Part shown: positions 52,723 through 57,605 of the stretch, one piece after another
Numbering within the stretch: the stretch's first letter is position 1
Layout: each line of letters opens with the position of its first letter
NCBI GenBank assembly: GCA_017621085.1
Contig: JAGATW010000035.1
Coordinates: 1-57,605, forward strand
Direction: 5' to 3'
Origin: Clostridia bacterium
GTDB taxonomy: Bacteria; Bacillota; Clostridia; Oscillospirales; CAG-272
DNA: 57,605 bases
Position numbers and translations under genes: made by a program
Notes under the pieces: generated by a model
Told to the model about the DNA's origin: nothing
Databases searched by the model: none
Seen by the model: the letters and a program-made list of their open reading frames with translations, nothing else

Positions 52723-54552
52723 CTATTTAATTTCCTTATCAAGATAGGTAAGAGGCATACAATATTCCTTTTCGTAAATTTCCTTCCAAACCTTAAAGTT
52801 TTTCTTAGCCATATATTCCATATTTTCTCTTGGAGTTAGGCTTGGGTCCGGATAAATAGGCTTGCCTATGTGGATTGTGTATTCTTGAACATAGTAGCCG
52901 TCAGGCACAAAGTTTTCGTCAACATCGAAGTCCCTAATCTCTCTTCTTAAATCCTCACCTAAAATGTCGGAATCCTTCATAGTGATAAAGCAAGGAAGAA
53001 CAGGAACATTATTTTTAACAGCAAACTTAAAAGCACCCGGCTTTAATGGCCTTGGCTTACGATAGTTCCACCACATAGCCTGCTCAGGGTAGAATAGTAC
53101 AAAGTTACCTTGCTTCAAAAGCGTATTTGTAGCCTCAGTAAACTTAACCATTGTTTTCATGTTTGAGGAAAGAGGCAAGGTGTAAAAATGACGCATAAGC
53201 TCACCGAAAAATCCCGGGAATGAGGTGTAATTTCCTTCTCTTATAACACGGTAGAACTTATTTTTTGGCCACTTCTTTGTTGCGTGGTAAGCCTCTTGAA
53301 TAGCAAAGCTATCAAATGCATTAAAGTGGTTACAGGTAACAATAGCACCGGTGTCTAAATTAGCCCAGTTTTCAACACCCTTAATGTCCTTGATAATCAT
53401 AATCTTTTTATCAAGAATTTTCTTTAGGAAAATCTTAGCCTTTTCGTGAGCAATTCTTGTTTTAACCTTTGCAATTGGGCTCTTTCTTAAGTAATCAATT
53501 TCATCAGGCATTATCATTCTTGATGGTGGGTCATCCTCAACATCCTCATCAAATCTGCCCTCACGCTCGTATTTTTCGATCTTTTTAAGTAGTTGTACTC
53601 TGTATTTTGAACGCTTAGTTTCATTTAGCTTATTTTGATAATTGTCCTTTTTGTGAATTTCATCATAAGCCATTTGAGCCAAGTTTTCACCGGATAAACG
53701 GTCCCTTTCTCTTTGCTCATCGGTATATGCGTCAAGCTCACCCTTTAGCATATCGTAAACAGAGGTCTTTTCTGCATAGCTCCAGAAAATATCGGCACAG
53801 CGACACTCGTGATAATGCCAAGGCTTGTTAACCATAATGTAGTGTAAAATGTAAGCAGTAGTTACATCATAATTGTAGTTAAGACCCTCGGTTAATTCAG
53901 TATTCCACCTTTGGTCAAGCCAAAATACCTGGTCCTTACAAATAAGGTTTAAATAGTCCTCGTCCTGTGTAACAACAAAGTTGTATTCCCAAAGATGGCT
54001 TAAGAACTTTTTAAGCACCTTTTTGTTACGGAATTGCTGACAGTTTATAAGCATAAGACCTGCATTAAAGAAATTGTGTCTTGAAACGCCCACAACCCTT
54101 TCGCAGTAAGTACCGTAAACATCAACCTGTACCATAGCCTGCTCGTGACAAGCGCCAAGATAGGAATCTCCAATATCAGTTTCATAAAGCTTGGAAATAT
54201 CACCTAAAACAATAGTATCACTGTCAATATAAATAGCCTTAGAATACTCCGGGAACATTTCAGCTATAAAGAATCTGTAATAGGTAGACTTAGAGTAATA
54301 GTGACGTATAGGTAAATCCTTAGTAACAGAATTCAAGTAATCGGTTACATCAGTAAAGTTAATTTCAAAGTTTTCATTTTCAAGGGCAGAAAGCCTGTTT
54401 TTCATATCTTCACCAATATTGGTGTTCAAAACATAAACCTTGTATAGATAGTCCTTTGATGCATTTTCAATCATTGATTTTAAGGACACAATAGTGTACT
54501 TAACAAATGCATCATCACAAGCGTAAAAGATAGGAACAATTTTAGTGCTCAT
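52723..54552 (-). CDS. Fused GT8 glycosyltransferase and PlsC-type acyltransferase
   Basis: 609 residues in two enzymes. Residues 1-270: GT8 family (LgtC/glycogenin-like) with DxD metal site D110-S-D112 (YIDSDTIVLGDI), NAGLMLIN, and HYIMVNKPWHY. Residues 275-395: charged helical linker. Residues 395-600: lysophosphatidic acid acyltransferase fold with NHFNAFD (H409, D414; HX4D) and FYPEQAMWW (E490) in the place of the usual FPEGTRS. A glycosyltransferase and acyltransferase on one chain suggests a glycolipid or acylated sugar polymer at the inner membrane face; the product is unknown. It overlaps the upstream GT8 gene by 11 bases and is the last gene of the operon. Confidence 0.88.
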   Translation of the reverse strand: MSTKIVPIFYACDDAFVKYTIVSLKSMIENASKDYLYKVYVLNTNIGEDMKNRLSALENENFEINFTDVTDYLNSVTKDLPIRHYYSKSTYYRFFIAEMFPEYSKAIYIDSDTIVLGDISKLYETDIGDSYLGACHEQAMVQVDVYGTYCERVVGVSRHNFFNAGLMLINCQQFRNKKVLKKFLSHLWEYNFVVTQDEDYLNLICKDQVFWLDQRWNTELTEGLNYNYDVTTAYILHYIMVNKPWHYHECRCADIFWSYAEKTSVYDMLKGELDAYTDEQRERDRLSGENLAQMAYDEIHKKDNYQNKLNETKRSKYRVQLLKKIEKYEREGRFDEDVEDDPPSRMIMPDEIDYLRKSPIAKVKTRIAHEKAKIFLKKILDKKIMIIKDIKGVENWANLDTGAIVTCNHFNAFDSFAIQEAYHATKKWPKNKFYRVIREGNYTSFPGFFGELMRHFYTLPLSSNMKTMVKFTEATNTLLKQGNFVLFYPEQAMWWNYRKPRPLKPGAFKFAVKNNVPVLPCFITMKDSDILGEDLRREIRDFDVDENFVPDGYYVQEYTIHIGKPIYPDPSLTPRENMEYMAKKNFKVWKEIYEKEYCMPLTYLDKEIK

Positions 54553-55387
54553 TTTTTAAAACCTCATTGTCAAATTTGTTTTTAAGATAAATATATTCAA
54601 ATAAAATATCATCAAATTCATAGTATTTAAGCACCCTATGCACATCACTTACATGCCATTGCTTAATGTTGCCTGTATGTGGGTAAGGTAACCAAAATAG
54701 TCTTTTGGAAAAGTGCCTTATAACAGTAGATTTTTTTAAAAACCTCTGTTCATTAAATTTTTGTGAAAGTAGCTTCTTTTTAGTTGTTGACCGTATTATG
54801 GCACTCTGGTCAGCAAAGGGAAGCTTTTTTGCTTTTATTAAAGTTCTTGCTTTTTGAAACAAGCCTGTTTTCTTAATTTCTTTTAAGTTGAGAAGCAAAA
54901 CTCCTGCATTTATATAGTCCGATTTAACAAGATATTTTCCGTAATGGTCACAAGCTGCTGCGTACTCATACCCATCAATGCTTGTGCTGTACAGTAAGTT
55001 AATATCACGGTTAAATAAAACATCGGCGTCCAAATACAAAACCTTGTCAGGCATCCCCTTAACCAAATCAGCAAAAAGCCTAATTAATGTATAAGGAGAG
55101 CAATATGCATTTTCATTGGGACAATTACTGAATTCCTTCATATAAATATCAGTTACATCAATTAGAATGGCATTGCTTTTTGGACTGTATTTTTTAATCA
55201 CAGAATTAAAAAAGTCCATATGCGTGTGGCTAATTGGCACATAAGTGTCTTTAATATGGGAAACATCCATAGTAAAAACATAAAAGGTGAATGGCTCATC
55301 AAGCAAGCTTCTTTTAAGAATAGAAAGAGTACAGGTAAGCATACCGTCAAAAACCGCTTCGTTTCCACAAAACAAAATGTTAATCAT
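54542..55387 (-). CDS. GT8 family glycosyltransferase
   Basis: 281 residues. DxD site D120-A-D122 in VLYLDADVLFNRDI, then YINAGVLLLNLKE and a C-terminal HTGNIKQWH segment that resembles the GT8 HxxGxxKPW motif. It uses a nucleotide sugar with retention. It resembles the GT8 half of the next gene but is not a near copy. It overlaps its upstream neighbour by eight bases and its downstream neighbour by 11, so the three proteins are made together. Confidence 0.88.
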   Translation of the reverse strand: MINILFCGNEAVFDGMLTCTLSILKRSLLDEPFTFYVFTMDVSHIKDTYVPISHTHMDFFNSVIKKYSPKSNAILIDVTDIYMKEFSNCPNENAYCSPYTLIRLFADLVKGMPDKVLYLDADVLFNRDINLLYSTSIDGYEYAAACDHYGKYLVKSDYINAGVLLLNLKEIKKTGLFQKARTLIKAKKLPFADQSAIIRSTTKKKLLSQKFNEQRFLKKSTVIRHFSKRLFWLPYPHTGNIKQWHVSDVHRVLKYYEFDDILFEYIYLKNKFDNEVLKNEH

Positions 55388-56165
55388 TTATACCTTCCTT
55401 TTTAATATACCTAACCCACTCAATATTAGATGAAAGGGCGCGTTCACTCATACAATTAAATACTTGATTTCTCAAATCAATTCGTTGCTCCTTTATTGAA
55501 AGCTCCTTTTTTGGCATAAAAGGACCATCAATGTAAGTAACAATTCTTGGCTTTTTTGAAAATTTTCTTTTTTGATAAGTGTTTGTAAAGCAAAATACAG
55601 GAGCATTTAGCTTTACAGGGTATTGAAAGGAAGAGTCAACAAATGGACGAATTTTGGTGTAATATGGCCAAATGTGTGCCTCAGGGTAAATAATAATAGC
55701 TTTTTTCTCAAAAAATCGCTTTTCAATAATCTTAGTAAATCCTCTGTAAGCATCAATATCGTCAGGCAAGGGAATAGCACCTAAATAAGGAGTTATTCTG
55801 CCAAGAACAGGCATTGACACATTGTTAGGATGTACAATTACATACTTGTCCTTAGCCTTGTTAATCATCTGTGGCAAAAAAGCATCACCAATAGACTGGG
55901 TGTGATTGCCATAGATAAAATAACCACAATTTTTATAAGGCACAAGTAAATGCTGATTGATTATCTTGTGAGAAAATTTAATTTTAGTATAAAGGTAAGC
56001 CAAAGGAAAGGCAACAATTTTATACCAAAACAAATGCTTTAGCTTAGCAAATTTTGAATTATAATCATATATATAATTTTTATCAATTTTTCTTGGCTTG
56101 ATTTTAGCACAAGAAAATTCATCATTTAATTCATTAGAAAAATAAATTACCCGTTGCTTTTTCAA
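55380..56165 (-). CDS. PlsC-like acyltransferase with altered HX4D motif
   Basis: 261 residues with TTG start preceded by AGGAGG. The acyltransferase fold is suggested by YFIYGNHTQSIGDAF and IIIYPEAHIWPYY (E162). H88 and D94 are five residues apart rather than the canonical four, so catalysis may use another aspartate or the enzyme may be a diverged subgroup. A hydrophobic stretch (about 46-62) could bind the membrane. First gene of the three-gene cluster. Acceptor unknown; the two GT8 domains downstream suggest a glycolipid. Confidence 0.78.
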   Translation of the reverse strand: MKKQRVIYFSNELNDEFSCAKIKPRKIDKNYIYDYNSKFAKLKHLFWYKIVAFPLAYLYTKIKFSHKIINQHLLVPYKNCGYFIYGNHTQSIGDAFLPQMINKAKDKYVIVHPNNVSMPVLGRITPYLGAIPLPDDIDAYRGFTKIIEKRFFEKKAIIIYPEAHIWPYYTKIRPFVDSSFQYPVKLNAPVFCFTNTYQKRKFSKKPRIVTYIDGPFMPKKELSIKEQRIDLRNQVFNCMSERALSSNIEWVRYIKKEGIND

Positions 56166-56220
56166 AATACCTCCTAAAAGTATTCATAGCAAGTCAGCAG
56201 TAGAGATTTGCTACGATTAG

Positions 56221-56249
56221 ATTTTACCAAAAGTGGAGCAAAATGTAAA
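56221..56249 (-). promoter_or_regulatory. Promoter of the GT8/acyltransferase operon
   Basis: Minus strand TTTACA (56244-56249), spacer 17, TAAAAT (56221-56226). Confidence 0.75.
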
Positions 56250-56293
56250 GGACTTATTAATATATGCAGCTCTCAAATTTTTTCTCACCACTT

Positions 56294-56331
56294 GCAAAAT
56301 TGTGGAAATGCCATTCTACAAATTGTGGAAT
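56294..56331 (+). promoter_or_regulatory. Candidate operator upstream of the second HTH-membrane regulator
   Basis: The 11-mer AAATTGTGGAA occurs twice (56297-56307, 56320-56330), 23 bases apart. The second copy is half of a 19-base near-palindrome, ATTCTACAA-A-TTGTGGAAT (56313-56331, one mismatch). It lies just before the -35 box. Confidence 0.45.
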
Positions 56332-56344
56332 TAGTTAAAAACCC

Positions 56345-56373
56345 TTGATTTTGGGGAATTTTTGGTGTATAAT
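56345..56373 (+). promoter_or_regulatory. Promoter of the second HTH-membrane regulator
   Basis: TTGATT (56345-56350), spacer 17, TATAAT (56368-56373). Confidence 0.75.
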
Positions 56374-56400
56374 CATAAAAAAGACGAAAGGAGCAAAAAA

Positions 56401-56994
56401 ATGAAAGATGTTAAAGCAATTGTTGCAAAAAACTTAACAATGCTTCGCAAGAATAAAGGCTTAACCCAAGTAGAGCTTGCCGAAAAGCTTAATTATTCTG
56501 ATAAGGCAGTTTCAAGATGGGAGCATGGTGAAACCTTGCCCGATATAAATGTATTATACGAGCTTTGCTCCTTTTATGAAATAACAATGAACGACTTAGT
56601 AGATGAGGAATGCACCCCAAAGGAAGAAAATCCAACTGCTTTAAAAAATGCAAAGCTATACAGATTATGGCTTGGTATCTTAACATCAGTTGTAGTTTTA
56701 TTGTTTGCAACAGTTTGGTTTGCATATTCACAAATTACAGGAAAAGGCTATTGGATTGCATTTATTTGGGCAATTCCTGCGTCTTGTCTAATTTTACAAT
56801 ACTCTTGTCGTAATATTTTTAATTGGGTAGCTAAATTTGTATTTACATCAATTTGTACTTGGACAGGCATTACTGCCCTTTACTTACATATGCTTCTTTA
56901 TTTAGATGCAAATTTGTGGACTGTGTTTATCATTGGCGTTCCAATTGAAGCACTTGCATTTTTGTGGCAAAAAGCACGTAAATATAAGGAATAA
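56401..56994 (+). CDS. XRE-family HTH regulator with a C-terminal membrane domain (second copy)
   Basis: 197 residues from the ATG at 56401 (AAAGGAGC upstream). HTH in residues 1-60 (LTQVELAEKLNYSDKAVSRW, TLPDINVLYELCSFYEI) and about four hydrophobic segments (about 88-108, 117-135, 142-165, 172-188). It has the same plan as the regulator at 3172-3867 but lacks its lysine-rich tail. The FlK-like thioesterase follows after 45 bases and is probably co-transcribed. A repeated palindromic element before the promoter suggests self-control. Confidence 0.85.
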   Translation: MKDVKAIVAKNLTMLRKNKGLTQVELAEKLNYSDKAVSRWEHGETLPDINVLYELCSFYEITMNDLVDEECTPKEENPTALKNAKLYRLWLGILTSVVVLLFATVWFAYSQITGKGYWIAFIWAIPASCLILQYSCRNIFNWVAKFVFTSICTWTGITALYLHMLLYLDANLWTVFIIGVPIEALAFLWQKARKYKE

Positions 56995-57039
56995 ATGGCG
57001 ACCTGTATCGATAATTTAAAGAAAATAGGAGAAAATACA

Positions 57040-57429
57040 ATGATAGAAGTAGGTATGACATATAAAACAACAATTAAGGTTGAAAAAAAGGACACGGCAA
57101 AAGAGGTAGGAAGTGGCACACTTTTAGTCCTTGCCACCCCTAAAATGATTGCCTTAATGGAAGAATCTGCCTATAAAGCAATTGCAAGCGAATTGGAAGA
57201 GGGAACAAGTAGCGTTGGCACATTAATGAATGTAAAGCACATCTCAGCCACCCCTGTTGGAATGGAAGTGTACGCAACAGCAACCGTAACAAACGTTGAT
57301 GGCAGAAAAGTAGAGTTTTTAGTTGAAGCCTTTGACGAGTGTGGAAAAATAGGCGAAGGCACACACGAAAGATTTATCGTATATGAGAATAAATTCGTTG
57401 AAAAAACCTATTCAAAGCTAAACAAATAA
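57040..57429 (+). CDS. FlK-like acyl-CoA thioesterase (hotdog fold)
   Basis: 129 residues. The catalytic triad of fluoroacetyl-CoA thioesterase FlK is matched by T33, E41 and H67, with exactly the same spacing (8 and 26 residues) as T42, E50 and H76 in FlK. In ordinary anaerobes these proteins are common and the true substrate is unknown; fluoroacetate resistance should not be assumed. Start ATG at 57040 follows AGGAGA by seven bases; an in-frame ATG at 56995, directly after the upstream stop, is a possible longer start. Confidence 0.85.
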   Translation: MIEVGMTYKTTIKVEKKDTAKEVGSGTLLVLATPKMIALMEESAYKAIASELEEGTSSVGTLMNVKHISATPVGMEVYATATVTNVDGRKVEFLVEAFDECGKIGEGTHERFIVYENKFVEKTYSKLNK

Positions 57430-57468
57430 TCACTTTTAAAAAACTTTCAAAAAAATTAAAAAAGGGAC

Positions 57469-57497
57469 TTGACAACTATTAATGCTTGTGATATAAT
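57469..57497 (+). promoter_or_regulatory. Promoter of tRNA-Met
   Basis: Perfect TTGACA (57469-57474), spacer 17, TATAAT (57492-57497). The -10 box lies between the arms of a ten-base inverted repeat, TTAATGCTTG (57479-57488) and CAAGCATTAA (57501-57510). Confidence 0.92.
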
Positions 57498-57526
57498 AGT
57501 CAAGCATTAAGCAATTGAGCATTTAC

Positions 57527-57602
57527 GGCGGAATAGCTCAGAGGCTAGAGCATCCGGTTCATACCCGGCAGGTCATAGGTTCAAATCCCATTTCCGCCAC
57601 CA
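57527..57602 (+). tRNA. tRNA-Met (CAT), elongator
   Basis: Acceptor stem GGCGGAA / TTCCGCC with discriminator A and encoded CCA (57600-57602). The anticodon loop TTCATAC gives anticodon CAT; the T-loop is TTCAAAT. The first pair G1-C72 is normal, which excludes the initiator tRNA. The anticodon arm GGTTCATACCC equals that of Bacillus tRNA-Met, so tRNA-Ile2 (lysidine) is less likely. Only three bases of the window remain, so more tRNAs may follow. Confidence 0.93.
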
Positions 57603-57605
57603 TAA

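Noticed and set aside
57527-57602. Initiator tRNA-fMet or tRNA-Ile2
   Set aside because: G1-C72 pair excludes the bacterial initiator; the anticodon arm equals elongator tRNA-Met of Bacillus.

Overview
The window is a low-GC chromosome segment from a member of the Bacillota, most likely an anaerobic gut member of class Clostridia. The evidence is the AT-rich consensus promoters, strong AGGAGG-type ribosome binding sites, a T-box, AbrB and SpoVT regulators, a fatty acid kinase pair, a Re-type citrate synthase next to aconitase, HisZ with short HisG, and a GH95 family glycoside hydrolase. No species is assigned. There is no phage, insertion sequence or CRISPR array; this is mostly orderly housekeeping and biosynthetic sequence.

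Layout. 1-3060: lepA-hemW. 3100-3870: an HTH regulator with a membrane domain. 3990-6680: fatty acid kinase pair fakB-fakA. 6680-11700 (minus): a heterodimeric ABC exporter with pyruvate kinase translationally joined to it. 11700-13760 (minus): ribonuclease J with a structured leader. 13767-14030 (minus): a small membrane protein. 14150-17680: abrB-like regulator, GH95 enzyme and D-amino acid transaminase. 17680-19740: a TtcA-like tRNA thiolase, a cell wall amidase and SpoVT. 19840-22250: a large CvpA-like membrane protein. 22390-25820: a leader peptide with four adjacent leucine codons, Re-citrate synthase and aconitase. 25820-27620: phosphoglucomutase. 27620-29415: a lipoprotein joining an FKBP/trigger-factor-like part to a TlpA-like thioredoxin. 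29498-42800: a leucine T-box and a twelve-gene isoleucine/valine/leucine operon. 42850-51490: a TrpR-like regulator (YerC) and the full histidine pathway. 51490-56250 (minus): a lipoprotein and a GT8/acyltransferase cluster. 56345-57605: a second HTH-membrane regulator, a FlK-like thioesterase and tRNA-Met.

How the genes work together. Histidine synthesis is complete in ten genes (hisZGDCBHAF-IE-K). The branched-chain operon carries everything from threonine and pyruvate to the 2-oxo acids (ilvA, ilvBN, ilvC, ilvD, leuA, leuCD, leuB) but no ilvE-type transaminase. RidA next to IlvA fits removal of the reactive enamine made by IlvA. Re-citrate synthase plus aconitase would supply the oxidative branch to 2-oxoglutarate and glutamate; isocitrate dehydrogenase is not in the window.

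The most interesting signals are: (1) a 22-bp element, 19/22 identical, at the Re-citrate synthase and yerC-his promoters, resembling a TrpR operator; (2) the leucine-rich leader peptide abutting Re-citrate synthase; (3) the FKBP/trigger-factor/thioredoxin lipoprotein; (4) the GT8 and acyltransferase cluster in which the same two activities occur both as separate genes and as one fused protein; (5) the structured RNase J leader; (6) the inverted repeat around the -10 box of the tRNA-Met promoter.
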